64,000 bases of DNA from Luscinia megarhynchos (taxonomy: Eukaryota > Chordata > Aves > Passeriformes > Turdidae), in the NCBI GenBank assembly GCA_034336665.1, contig CM067592.1, positions 39,001,889 through 39,065,888 on the forward strand. Reading direction: 5' to 3'. Shown one piece after another: positions 47,001-60,804 of the stretch; the first letter of the stretch is position 1; each line of letters opens with the position of its first letter. The notes under the pieces were generated by a model, which was not told the DNA's origin, did not search any database, and saw nothing but the letters and a program-made list of their open reading frames with translations. The translations under genes and the position numbers were made by a program.

Positions 47001-50000
47001 AAACGCTGAAATTTGAAATTCAGTGCTATACAATTGTCATAGATTTTGGTTGCGCTACCAGTTGTATTTCTCGTATACGCTCGAAGCGATCTGAAATCGT
47101 ACTGAGCAGACTTTGTATTTGGCTTGAAGTTCGAGACTATTTGAGCATTTGTCCGTGATACTTTCTGTTTTGGCAGCAAGCTGAAGATAACGTGGAAGAT
47201 GATGAGCACACGATCACGAAGTTTCGCATGGCATGTTGTGAAATTATTGTGAAATTGACCATGTTATGTTGGCTTTCATGCCATAACGAAATCTCACTAG
47301 GCCAATGATATTTTACCTGAATATGGTAACGCGGAAAACTTTTGATACTAAGGCTGGCTTCTCCCCTCTATTTGATTTAACTTAATGTTTCTTAAGTCTT
47401 GCTATTCGCTTTCTGTGAGCGCAACCAACTTCTCTGCTTGCTTTGTTTGCTGGCTGATGTTGCCTAAATCAATCGGTTCCCTTCCTGGTGCCATTTGGTG
47501 TCCCATTCTGCTGACTCCCCATCGTATTAACCAGTTGATTTATTGATGCCGAATTATTGTTGCTAACCATTCGTGCACGGAATGCTGTACAGTACTTTGC
47601 TGCTTGGGATATCTGACACTGGTGTAACGAATCTCTTGAGCAAATGCCTGGAACGGTTTTCGTTCATTCGGTGTGATGAACCCCGAAACGCTCACAATGT
47701 AAATGTCACAACGGTATGTTAACGTGCGCTGCTACTTGACGAACGCCCGCTGTGAGCCATGAGTGCTTTGTGAAACTGACTCCTAACTGCACCGGTAAAT
47801 GTTGGCGGCAGGCATTTCACGCGGTTACTGACGGCTTGCTGAAGTATACCATCGCTGTTCAGCCTCATCAGATATCAAAATAAAATAATGGCAAAATATC
47901 TTCTTAATCAATACATGAAAATTTTAGCATAATATTGACGAACATTTTCATGTTGCTTGAGCAATTACACCTTCACTGTTTTTGTTTTCGATGTGTAACA
48001 TAAATGTATTTGGTGGCAGAGTACACCAGATTATTTTCTGGTAGTCGGGTTATGTCATGTTTTACGAAGTACGGCTGGTGGTGATTTTACACAAATTAAG
48101 CACGTAATGGCATCTGCGTTTTTCGAAATTGCTGAAATAGTATTGAAGCACAACTTCTTTAATGATTCGTAACATTATGGCGTTATTTCTGAACCAGTAT
48201 GGTCGGTTTTGCCGCTGGTATAGGCATTCATTTTGCCCGGAAAACAATGATTAAACTTCAGAGGCCGATTTGTAGAAAGGGCAGTTGAGCTCCCGAAATT
48301 CAATGTGTTCATATTTTGGGTGCATGTAATTTATTAAAGGAGGAAAGAACGGTAAACTGCCAAAACTGCTGTTATCTTCTGGTCATCACGGTGTCTTTTG
48401 AATAATATAATAATATGTCAAAGATGGTAATGATGCTGTAATTATTTTGTCGTCGCTGCCAAACTGTTCATGCTATGAATCCATGTTATGAAACATTGTC
48501 TGTAAAATTTCGAATGAGATTGGCTAATCTTCGAGGATTGTTGAAGGTATTATGAGCACTTTTCATATTTCGGCAATTATACTTGGTCACGTGATGTTAA
48601 TAAACGAAAACATGGTTCATGCACAACTGAGACTGTAAAGAACTGAACATTGTTTTAGAGAGTGTTGACCTTTGAACGATGAAACCCTGACTGATGACAG
48701 TACCCTGCGCCAAAATTTTTATCAGGCGGAATGAATGAAAAATAGGCAGGTATTCAAAACGCCTGGCTTTAACAATTTTTTAAATTTTATTCGTGATCAT
48801 GTCTGGTTTGCAACCCATTGGCCATTGAAGAGGAGACGGCTATTAGCATTTCCAAGCGACTTTGAACGGTGATAATCTCTTCTTTACCCAACGACCGGCT
48901 TTGTTCGAAACTTCAGATTCGCGGCAGCTTGCATCACTGCAATATATGACTCAACAACATTATAACGAGGAAACCCGCAACCACCGACCGAAATTTTGAA
49001 TTGTTGTCTCATAACTATGACGAGCCGGATTTAACTTCAGTTTTTCTCGAAAACGAAAATCCCACAAATAAAACTTTGAGAGCTTCAAGGATGCATTGGT
49101 GAGAAGAATATCTCGAAGCCCACACGGCATGTGATACTTTTAATAGACCGGCTTGACAGTATTGATGCCCCTATGGGAATTATGAATTCTTTCTTACGTA
49201 TTGAAGTTGGCTTTCTTTATTCCGCTGACATGGTTAAAGCGAAGGCCGGTGGTCAAACCGCCAATGTGAAAAGGGCTCAGAATGACGAACTTTGTTTGGT
49301 TATCATATCCCCATCTCGGTGACTGTAGTACGGTAAGTACGTGAATGAGGAAGTTTAGGCTGTGGTGCGACTGGAACAATATGCTGGCGTTTTCTGCCAG
49401 CTTTTTCTGTATTGTCACGGTCTGCATATCGGGTGTCGCTGATAACGTCATTTTTTGCAAAAAGCATTGTGAACACGGCTTTGGTAATATTAACTTTGCT
49501 GACGGTGTTTGATATTTAATCTTGACTTGGTATATTTCGGCTTTGGCCCATCTTCAAACTAAAGAGGTGAATTTGAGTAACTCAGCTTGCGGTCTTTCTT
49601 GCTATATGCCGCACGATGGCTATTTTTATGCTGAAGCTTATCGGCCAGCTGTGTAAATTCTTTTACATGGCCAATGAACAAAATGCTGGTGCTAAACCGA
49701 TACTGTTTTAACCGCCAGTACGTGTTTGTCACAGAAGAGGAACATTAATCTGGTGCAATTCACTACGGTCGGTATTTTTTCGCGCAACTGAGGTTCATGC
49801 GACTTTGAACGGCTTTCGATTTAACAATATTTCACGGTAATGAGGAAGTCTGAACCGTTTTGAATTCTGCTCGAAAAATAGCAGTGATATTGACCTTATT
49901 GCTGATTGATAACTAGGATACGGAGATGAGCACTTGCACGAGGATGTGAAAAACTGCTATGTGAAGACGGATGTAACAGAAAGTGTTGAGGAGAAGACAT

Positions 50001-51833
50001 CGGTATCTACTGCATTGTTTTATGCGGTAGTTGCTGCAAGCAGTGCGAACGCTTCATTTGTTTCTTCAACTACTTTTTTCTGGTGTTGACCAGTAAATTC
50101 GCCAAACCCATGATGGCAATCTGGTACGTGCCACGTAATACTAATTTTCAACAAATTGTTCGAGGTTCGGTCTGCTCTAAATTAAACGATTATGTACATA
50201 TGAACATATGAATGTACAGGGTCGTATTTATGACCAAATATTGCGGTACAACGTAATGAAAACTTTGTTCTATTGATAGCTTTGGTAGCGCTGTTTCTCA
50301 TTATTCCGGTAAAGTGCTGACTGGCACAAATGAATATTCGTAATCGGTCTGGGTCTACACATTTCTTGAACACGATTTGACGAAGTTTGGACGGGACAAC
50401 ATTATCACGGTCATGTGCTTTTACGCTGAAGGACGAAGAAACCGGGACGCTTTTGCGCTGATGTTGATGCGAAGCTTGCCTTCATCGAGTCATTCTGGCT
50501 TGACAATAACCCTTCAGGACGGGACTTCGGCTTTACCACGTGCGTCTGTGTTCTGAACGGCATAATGGCTGAACAGATCTTGTCTTCAAAGCGGGGTTAA
50601 TGGCGAATAAAGAAAATTGGCGGTAGAAGTTGAGAGTAAGGACCTTCAGAAGCTTCAAGTTTTGAAGCAGTTCAGGCGTTGGGCTTCAGTAACAATCCGG
50701 GAATATTTTTACTTCATCAGAACAAACTATTAACGATGAAGTTAACGAATATTCTATAACAGCGGTAACCGCTGTTACTGTTTACGGCTGAAAGCGACAA
50801 TGCAATGTTTCGGTACCGAACTATTAACGGCAGGTATTATGTTTTCGAAGCTTTTACAAAGCGGCAAAGCGGTGTCTTGTAAATGCGTCGGCAAATTCAG
50901 CGGGGGTATCGCGCCCGATGTTATGCAATATGGTGTTTGACCAGGTAACGGTCAGTGGTGCATTATTCCCTATTATTGAGGGCCCTTAATGTTTTTAACC
51001 ATTATCTTATTGTAGCGTAATCTGCATAATGAAACAATGCCGTAATTCCCTATACGCAATTTAGCGAGCAGCTTTAACAAACGAGGGCGGGAAAGAAAAG
51101 CTCATTATTGGACGTATGTTGACTACCTATGTTTAAAGATTGCTGAACGGTTGGACTTAACTTTAACGTGAGACTGTGGCTCATGTTGAATATGGTACCA
51201 AAACAAAAAAGCTTCAGGTACTGGATACACCTTTGGCTGCTGACACAGAAAAATCGGTTTTCGGTTTGTCTATAACTTTCTGAAATGAAATCCCGAAAAC
51301 CGTATTTTAACGACTGCTTAAAACGGCAATAGATCATTTAATATTCGGCATGATTGTTCTGGGGACTTTCCCAAATACGCACAACAGAGAGTATGGCGAA
51401 AATACTGGTTTTCTAAGTTGTGCATTCTGAACGTGTTGAGAGGTATTTGGTACGGGTTGCTGACCAAACTAATTTTGAAAACGCGGTTCTTACGACAAAA
51501 CCGGCAAAAGCGCCCCAATTCCCTATTGCCGTCGTTTTTCAAACTTAAATTAATTTTCGTAGTTAACCTTCCAAGCTGGTTTGCAAAATTTGGAAATCTT
51601 AATGAGCATATCATTTGGCATTCGAGATTTCGTCAACAATTGGTGGAACTACAGGCATAGTTTGAGAGGGTTCAGAAAGAATTTGGAAGTGCTCGCCTTC
51701 AGCGAATATTCTGATTTTGACCGCCAATATGACTCGCAACGTTGAACGGAACCAAAAGCATGAAGATGGGAAAAAGAATAAGCAACTTCAAACCTGTGCT
51801 TTGCCGGTGAGGGCGGTCGCGACTGGCAATAAA
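35033..51833 (-). repeat. Noisy inverted copy of about 13000-34998 (probable assembly artefact)
   Basis: Read in reverse complement, this stretch follows the left arm in order. Anchor pairs: 35539-35559 with 34302-34323; 35927-35967 with 33819-33863; 36651-36702 with about 32844-32894 (nearly perfect over 50 bases); 36842-36860 with 32649-32667 (19 of 19); 38141-38500 with the CR1 at 30603-31050; 47480-47610 with about 18730-18860; 51583-51620 with about 13290-13322. Between anchors it is riddled with substitutions and small deletions, so about 22.0 kb is represented by 16.8 kb. It is enriched in CpG and short of long homopolymers compared with its source. It abuts the N gap. I interpret it as an uncorrected fold-back long read. 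None of its open frames should be called genes. Confidence 0.9.
38141..38500 (-). repeat. Garbled inverted image of the CR1 fragment
   Basis: GAACCATGGAATGTGC and GGAAGGGACTGTAAA at 38145-38180 mirror the 3' end of the CR1 at 30603-31050. GGGCTGAACGGCAACTCTCT near 38410 mirrors its internal CR1 landmark. It is part of the noisy arm and not an independent insertion. Confidence 0.85.
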
Positions 51834-51933
51834 NNNNNNNNNNNNNNNNNNNNNNNNNNNNNNNNNNNNNNNNNNNNNNNNNNNNNNNNNNNNNNNNNNN
51901 NNNNNNNNNNNNNNNNNNNNNNNNNNNNNNNNN
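51834..51933. other. Scaffold gap, exactly 100 N
   Basis: One hundred N bases, the conventional size for a join of unknown length. It separates the noisy inverted arm from clean AT-rich sequence, so the noisy arm sits at the end of a contig. Confidence 0.99.
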
Positions 51934-54900
51934 GGAACAAGGAGCTCTGCTAGAATAAAGGTAGCTTCTCTAATTAGTGTGTGCTTTGTTTTAATAAAGT
52001 CCCTAAAAGCTGACTTGTTTCTCTGCCTGGATACATGATATATTACAAACATATCCTCTTACACTACTTATAATATAATAGTGCTGTCAAAGTTACCAAT
52101 TTTCAAACAAATTAGTGAACTTACAAATCTAGTGTAGAGTACATATATGCTGTAGCTGTTTTCTTCAAGTGGTGTACAATGGGAATAAAGTAATATTTCT
52201 TTTTTCCAGATTGGTTTTCTTTGCTTTATGCAAATATGAAATATACAGGTAAAAAAAGCATTCAAAATATTGGTAGCTTTTTTTTTTTTTTAAATACATT
52301 ATTAGTATAATTACTTTTTTTATTCCTTCTAGATTACTGAAGTTCAGTTGGCTCAAATTTACAAATAAAAGTATATCACTTTGGATACTTCTTTTCCATT
52401 TAAAAAATGAACATAAGACAAACTGTAGGAAACTTCAAATAAAATGTAAAAAAAAAAATTGTCCTTTTTTATTTTAATTTAAACATCTTTAAGATAAATT
52501 CATCAGCTCGGATGAGGACTTTGCTACTTTTACATTCAACACAAGAAGCTTTTTCAGTTTAAAAAGCATGTGGTGTTTTACCAGTAAATTGAGAAACACT
52601 CACTACTCAATTCTTCCTATCTTGGAAATACTCTTTCAGCCTCTTCACCACCCCTTGCTGTTTTTTATAGAAGTTGTATCCTAAGAATCCCTTCTATTGC
52701 ATCCTGGTACTCCTTTTTTTCTCATTTTCTTTTAGAATGTTTCTATATTTCATTCTTCTTGTCAGAATGCAGCAGGTAACTATTAAGCATATTACCTATT
52801 TCAGCAAATTAGAAGAAAAAGGCCTTTTTAGCTAATATCACTAACACCTTCGATATTCTGATCCTGGAAGACTTTGGATATAAAGTGATCACCTCAAGTT
52901 TTCCTCATTATTAGAGTCTCCAAACTAAACAACTTTATCATCACACAGACACTAAATTTTTTCATTCGCCTCTTGGATTTTTTTTTCCTCATGAGTTTTA
53001 GGATTTGGTGAAATTGATCTTGGTTTGGATGACAGTAGGAGTAGAAATATATGACACCCCACAGTATCACTAACCCAGTACTGTTATAAAAAAGTAATAA
53101 ATACAGCTTAAATGCTAATCTGATCAAAAGAAATTTAAGTAGCTCATAAAGCACTTGAACAGTGGAATGCTGTTTATAGCAAAACTATCCATATGCCCTT
53201 CTCATATATAATACCTTTTTCTTTCCATTAATGTCTTTTGAGAATTAAAATGGGTTTACTTAGAAGAGTTTTACTGCAGTTCCTTTTTAAATAGCACTCT
53301 GTAGGATGGTATATTTATGCACTAATTTGGTACTCCTGAAAATTTATTATCAGGAATTAAGTCAAATAATTTACATCACCTTCCAGGAGCATAACAGTAA
53401 TATAATGGTAATTTCTTACCTCCCCCTCTTGAATTCTTTATTACGAGGCCCTAAATTTGCTAAGACAGCAGTGGACTGATTTGTGAGAAGTGTTCAGAAG
53501 AGGATTATGTCTTCAAGTACGTGAATGTAACTGGGATGGAAATATTTTCTAATGGGAGACTTCCATTTTCTCTCTTTCTGAATGAGACAAGACAAAGCCT
53601 TTCCATTTCTAAAATACTGCCACAGGATACACAAATATTTGCTTGTAATGAAATCACAAAATATTATACACACAATTTCTGAGTCTTCATTAATTGAGTC
53701 TGTTTTAAAAAGTGATGTGAATTCAAGACATGGCTCTAAAAGTCGCGCACATTTTTCTGAGAATGAGAAGTTATGTTGGGGTGGATGAGGGCTGACCATG
53801 ATTATATTAAACTGTAATAAACTTAAATGATATAGAAACCAATACCCACAAAAAATCTCTAATTTCAACAGACCAGTCTCACTAACTACTGGTTATGGCT
53901 TTTTTTTTTCTTTGAGATCTTTGAGACACTGGTCAGTGAAATCAAAAATGGATGCAGGTAATCCAGAAGACTACTAGCTCGTTCCCAGTAGGATGGCAAA
54001 TTCTGTGCATGAATTCCCAGAAATCCATCATATCAGACAGTCAAGCAGCTGAGCTCATGGGAGTGTCAGGCAAAGTAGAACTAGGTGAAGATTATTTAAA
54101 TTCTACCTGTCCTGCTCCATCATTGCCTGACTTTTCCTTTTTTAGCATAGGAATACCAAAGACACCACGTAAAAATATTACTACCAAACCAAGGTCATCA
54201 ACAACAAAATGCTGAAACTTTTATCTATGTCAGAAATTAATTTTCTTCTTCTTATTTTTTAAACTTAGTAATTTAATGAAACTATCTGAATTATTTAAAG
54301 ATTCAAAAATGCTTAGAATAATTTCTGATGGTAAAATATATACTCCTTGCAAGAATACAAAAAAAACCCACCCCAAAAAAATTGCCATGAAATGCAAATT
54401 TTTTCTAGGAGTGGAGTTTAAATGCTGGAATGCTGGAAATATTTCTAGGAGTGAATACTATTGTTTTAGCTTTTTTAAAATACACAGTTGGACATATGTA
54501 ACACCTGTTCTAAGGACTACATAATTTACTTTCATATTTAGTAGCTTCAAGATGACTCTTCTGATAGCCTGAAAAGGTTAGATTCCTTTTTAGTGCAATA
54601 TTTCTTTGAGAAAAAAAAATCTACTCCATATAAGGTGATGAGTTCCTTGTTGATTTAAAATTTCATCCTATGTAAAATATGAATAATTTTTCAAATATAG
54701 TATGAATGAAAATATTAATAAAGTATTAATTATGCTTCTTTGTAACTCAGATTTTCCCCTTAATATTTAACATATTGAATTTTATTTAAAACACATTATT
54801 GTTTGAAACATATTAAATATAAGCATATAAATATATTGTTTAAAACATATTGATTGAATGCATGTAAGATTAATAGATTTAGTATCTTCATTTAGATTGA

Positions 54901-57900
54901 AATGCATTCAAATGTCAACACTACTTTTATGAAAAAATCTTTCCATACCAAAGATATTTTGTGCTCTTCACAGAAATTAACAGTTTTCTTTCTGAGAAAT
55001 GTTTAATGCAACTAGAACAAATTAATAGTTTGGGATTAAATCAAATTCCCACCCCTCAAGAAGACCATACATTTTAAACAGAAAACTTATTTAGACAAAA
55101 TAATTTTTTTCTGGAACTGATCTATGTATTTAACGTATAAATGACATTGCATATGCCTATGCAAATACTATCTGCATACTAATAAAATTTTATCCTGTGT
55201 TCCATTGTTACCAAAATGTAATTCCTGCAATCCATTATGTTCTCCTTCCACGTGAGATTTTGTATCTTAGACAACAGAGACCTAGCAGGTCAAATTTACT
55301 AAAGAAGATGGTAGAGAAATCTATGGAGTTTTCTATCACTTGAGTGAGTATGCTCCACCCACATTTCCTGAGAAAAAAAGAAAGATAAAATTCATACTAA
55401 AACAAATAGGTTGTTCTGTCTTTTGTCTCTGTTCACTCTGGAAATCAGATGAATAATAGATGAGTGAAAATGCCTTTTAAGTTCCAATTCTTGTTTTTAC
55501 TAGAGATATACATAGCAAAAATTGTGGCTTTTTTTCTTCACATTACACCCTGATTACACCTTGATGAAATCTCACTACTGATTATTTACATTATACCTGA
55601 ACTAATCCACTATACTAATTTTCATGTCCTTAAAATGACCTTGGCACCAACAGAATGACTACCACATTCTAATTTCAAGGTGAGATATTGCAACAGTAAT
55701 GAAATAAATGTTTTCACACCATGAAAACACATTGACAAAATCCCCATTTGTAATTGCATCGAATCTTATGCTTAAATTACATATGCTGAGACATAGTAAT
55801 AAAAAAAGTTTTTATTTAATTTTAATCATAAATCATTAGTGAAGCTTCACATTAAAGACCAAATCAAGTTTTACAGTAACATAAAAAAAGAAAAATTCAA
55901 AATACTTCAGAAACAAAACACAATCCTGATAAGCCCTTTATAAAGTAGTAGAAGACTCTACCCTGTTCAAGACCCTCAAGCAACTCAGAGAAAACAAAAA
56001 AATATTATCCAGAGCTAAATTATATTCCACAGAATTAATCAATAAACTCTGGAGTCTGAAATAACATATGACTACAAAAGCAATGATAAGGGATTTTTTA
56101 AGACTATTTCATAATACTAAGCATGACTTCCACCCCTCTTATTCTATTTTCTCTACAGTTCAACTCACAGACTGAAAAAAGGGAAATTAAATATGAAAGT
56201 GTCCTTTTTTTGGACAGGAAAAAAAAAAATCTTGGCTTTTTTTCTATTTATTGTCTGCAATATTAATGATCCCTTAATGCTCATTGCACACCCCAACAAC
56301 TAGGTTGTATATCCAGTACACAGAAGGAATAAACTGGAAATGTTACGTGAGCTCTTATGACATTAAGAACAGAAAGATGTCCTACAAAGAAACTCAACCT
56401 CAACAAAAATATATAGAATGTAAATGAAAAATATAATGTCAGTCAGTTTAAAAACAGCTCTTGATTCACTATTTATTGTTTATTGATTGTTGCACTCCTG
56501 CAATAGCATCTTATGTCTCAGAAAAATCATACAGTTCCCTCTATTTTGTTGAAAGTCTGAAACATCTAATTTTCCCATTGGAACTGTCACATCCAGTCAA
56601 AACTACTTGTTCTTTTAGAATGACACAAAATAATTTTGACACATATACTTCTCAGACATGAGATTCTTTCCCACATTTCTATTAGAAGCAGCTCTTAATC
56701 AGTCAGTAGCATGAAAGAAGAAATTGTTTCCATCTAATTGAATACACATGGCTTAATACCGTGACACAGCACACTGAATCAAACTACTTCTATCTTAATG
56801 GCAGCAAGCTAATCCCCCTGAACAGCCAAAAAAACCACAAAAGGCTACAAAGCCTGGTTCGAATAGTACTTAAAATACACAACTTTTCTGACTATGGTCA
56901 GAAAGGAATAGAAAGAATATTGCAGGAAACAGTTTCACAGTGAAGTCTACCTGCAATAAATATCTTAACAGATGTGCCATACTATCCTTCCTGGGGGATA
57001 TTTGTAGTCCCAACCACACCTAATTTCAGCTTTCTGTTTCCACTTTTCCATAAGGAATTTCCTGTTGAGTTCAAAATTGCTATGGTCCTTTCTAAGGCTA
57101 GGACTGTAACTCTGCCATTATACAGACAATATTCCTAAATGCAAGTGGACAATCAACTACGAAGACAATTACTGGAGTTGAAGGGGATATTTATATGATT
57201 AATGAAATGCATAAAGTTGGATCCTTGTAGGTGGTGTGCAATAACTTCTTTTTTGTAATTTTTCATCACTCCAAAGTATTATTATTGTCTTATTGTATTA
57301 TTATTATATACTATTATTATGCAGAAGAAAGCAAAATAGAAAAATAAATTTATCTGGATTCAAAATTACCTTTAAGATCCAAAATATCTGGATACATTAA
57401 TATTCACTGAAGGAAATACATGAAGCCTCTATAGCAATACCGACCTGCCATAATTGTAAAAACTTAGAAAATTCAAAAATATGTAAATTAAGGAAGATTA
57501 ATCAATTTTTCAGATTCTTCTTGAGAATGTAAAATACTTTAGTGTGCTTTCTCAGGTTTTTTTTTTTACTTCTGTGAGAATGAGGGAGTGAGAGAGAGAA
57601 AAAGAAAGGGAGTCAGGCAGAGGGAGTGGGACAAGGTGATGAAGTACAAGAGGTAATTAATTTATTGAAAAAGACAAGTATAGAGAAGTAGTTTAGAAAA
57701 TGAATTTGACTTCAGAAAAAAGAACATTGTATAGCCTTCTTTTTGTCTATGTGTTATATTTTCAAGGAGTATGTAAGGGGATTTTAGTCTTGAGCATCCA
57801 TTTGACCCTACCAAGGATCCTAAAATTTTCTAGCTATCCATCATGTGTGCATGTATATGGCAAAGGCATCTTCCAATAACTGATTGAATTTTGAGGAAAA

Positions 57901-60804
57901 AGAAAAATGGCATAATAGGAACTACATTTTTCATCCTACCAAGGGAACAAATTGCACCTGTAATGGGAAGAACTGCTGACATAACATGTAATGAAAGACA
58001 AAAACCCCAAAAGTAGTTCTCAAAGCTGTGCCAAGATCCACATGTCTTGCTGTTCATTTATATCCTGTGAACAAGTGTCATCACTCAAGAATATTGCATA
58101 AGTAAGAGGGGTATTTAGGGCCTGCATGAAATCGCTACCAGTGCTCTAATGAGTTAAAGAAACTTCATGCAGAAATTAGGTGTTCTTGCTTTCAAGAAAC
58201 ATACTTGCTCTCTGAGGGATTTAGCAAGTAATATAAATTTGCCAAAAAATGCAAATAGGAAAAAAAGGTAAAAAGCCAATCAGGAGCAAATATTTTGAAC
58301 TATCTCTAAAAGAAAAGATGAGCATGTTTCTGCTGAAACCTATTAACTAAAAATGGTATTCTGAGCCATGCTCATGTGCTACAATTTCTCATTTTTTATG
58401 TTCTGTATCTTTACACCAAATTAAACTCTAGTTTTATATGGAAAATTCAGGAAATATTGTTTGATTACGATATGTAACACTGCCAATTAGCTTGTAAAAC
58501 AGTAAAAATCTTGGCTTACACTGTGTAAAAATCCTCTTTTTGAGGATTTTCTGAGGTATTTGCTCTATACCTGAGAATGCTGGTTTTATACATGGTAAAT
58601 AATTTATTGTATCTGATCAAAGTATTTGATGTTTGCTGTCATTAAGAGGAAAACATTCCATCTGCAATTTTTTCTCTTACTAACAGTTCTGTTATTTTCA
58701 TTTCCATGTTGAATTTTAAATGTAATGAATAATTTTCTCGAGTAATAATTTTTTTGTTTCAGTTATTATAGCATTTAGTATGTTATTGGTTGCATCAGTA
58801 ACATTATGAAAGAGAAAATGCCACAGTACATTGACAGCACATTAACATATAGATTAAAAACAATTTAGTCTTTTCAAAATGTGCATAATGTGCATTTTTT
58901 CAAAGCTACATACTTTCAGGTAGCAGAAAATCTAGCAAAACTATAAAGCTAAACCAAACAAGTGGCCTGTGAGGTGTTCCATGGAACTATTCATTATAAA
59001 GTGTTTCTGAAAGCCATTAGGTTCCTGACCTGAGCACAGTCATTATTACACTAACTTTGTAAACACTAATATGTAACAGTTTGTAAAAACTAGAATTAAA
59101 AGTCCATTTTTGCTACCCTAAGATTTTTCTTTTTGCAAAGTTATATTAATATATATATTTAATACTTCCTTGAATACAGGCATGTAAGACCTTTTTTCAC
59201 ACATACCTTTGTATTATACATAACTTAAAATTTCTATAGTACAAACTGCTGAGCATAACACTTTAAATACTTTTTCTCCCAAAGCAATCATCTTTTTCTT
59301 GTAGATGTAAAAATAAAATATTGCCTATTTATAAACACAGAGCGCGTTGGACAAGAGGAATAATTATAATTTGGTAGGATCTGTTATCTGCAAAGGCCCA
59401 TATTACTTAATTTTCTTCAGGTTTTCTTTTTTGCACTCAGTAATTTCAAGGAGAAATACAAAAATAAAAATCTCTGTTGCTACAGTGTATTTTTGTATAT
59501 TAACACATGATCAAAGTAAGTATTAGGCTGGTGTTGTTGAAGCACTTATTGATACACGTCTGACTGTGCTAGAATTGACTCATTAATTAATCTCAGCTTG
59601 CAGACACTTAGCAATCATGCACAGTTTCCTGACTTGAGCTTATATACTGATTTCATGTGAACAATATTATTAACACTAGGACCCCATGCGTCAGAAAGGA
59701 AGTCACAAGCAACTATGTCATGTCATTTCTATGTCAATAATCCTAAACAAATAATCCCTAATATGTTTAAATCCCTTTTTGAAAGACAAAAGTCTTTGTT
59801 TAATTTGTTTTGTTAATTTTGAGAAGGCAAACTACCCTCAAAAGAGGGTATGCAGGAGAGTGCATGCCAAACTACCTAAAGAATTAAATCACACCCAAGT
59901 GAGGATCCCACAGAAACTCTACAAAAAGTGCAATCATAGATCTGAATAGTATCATAAAAACCCCAACAGATTAGATGAAGAATTCATCAGTTTCTGTAAA
60001 TATAATTTAAAAACCCCAACGAACTGGACAGAAAAATATTTAATACCTGGTTTCCTACTCTGTGAAAGAATAGATCAGCAGATGTCCAAAAAAAATCTTT
60101 AATTGTACAGACTAGATACAAATAAGCATAGCTAAAGGTTTTATCACTTTGACGAAATTCTGTGTACCTATTTGTACACTGGTGCATGTAAATATGAAGT
60201 TCTCCCCATATTTTCCAATGATTTTGAATGGTTTTTGGAATTGTAGGGAGTTAATGGTTCCCAGTAAACCTAAGTCAATTTCTAGTGTGAATAATGTTAT
60301 CGTAGGCCAAAATATTTTTCCTGGTGCTATAAAAATAAATTAAAAGAAGCTTTATCAGTGTTTAAGTCCTAAAGGCATCTAACAGAATGAGGAAAATAAT
60401 ACTGAATTTTGGATGGTGTTTACATTAGATCAATCTTACCAGGGGGAAAAAAAAGGCATAAAGGTTCCTCCAAATTATGAGCTTCTCACTGCCTTAATAC
60501 CTACTGTTAACTACTTTTGTTCGTAAGCTACTCTGTTCTTAGCATTTTGGGGGGGATATTTATATATATACATAGGTGTGTGTGTGTGTGTTTATAACAA
60601 AATTAATTAACTTCTTCAAGACTTTTTTTGTCTTCCAATATTAATTGCACTTTATTAAGAAAATATTGTACCAAGACTAACCTTCAAAGAAGGGTGGACC
60701 TAACCTAAACCTTCCTCCTTTATTTTCTTCTTTTACAAGTCAGAGAATAAAAATCTTTAGTTAGTGTCTCAAATTAATTTGAATTCAGACCTTTAGCTTC
60801 TTTT
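51934..60804. other. AT-rich non-coding stretch after the gap
   Basis: The base composition returns at once to that of the left part: CpG-poor, with long A and T runs. No CNTNAP exon, other coding exon, RNA gene or clear mobile element is recognised. A 124-residue open frame at 53494-53868 on the minus strand has no family signature. A purine-rich patch lies at 57565-57640, ATT/ATA-rich sequence at 57278-57325, and (GT)8 at 60576-60591. It may still be the upstream intron of the CNTNAP4-like gene, but this cannot be shown across the gap. Confidence 0.6.
60576..60591. repeat. (GT)8 microsatellite
   Basis: Eight GT units, preceded by a short TA run at 60561-60570. Confidence 0.9.

Noticed and set aside
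35033..51833. Many open frames of 60-144 residues in the noisy arm (for example 40706-41140 minus)
   Set aside because: The stretch is a corrupted reverse copy of non-coding sequence; the higher GC and CpG simply remove stop codons by chance.
35033..51833. Foreign DNA: bacterial contamination or horizontally acquired segment, suggested by different composition
   Set aside because: It aligns in order with the reverse complement of 13000-34998, including a bird CR1 element, so it is not foreign.
13000..51833. A biological palindrome or inverted segmental duplication
   Set aside because: CpG gain, loss of homopolymers, deletion-heavy differences and the adjoining 100-N gap all favour a sequencing or assembly error. 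Not fully excluded without read data.
53494..53868. 124-residue minus-strand open frame with scattered Cys and Phe
   Set aside because: Briefly considered as a transposase remnant, but no family motif could be identified and the frame looks like AT-rich chance coding.
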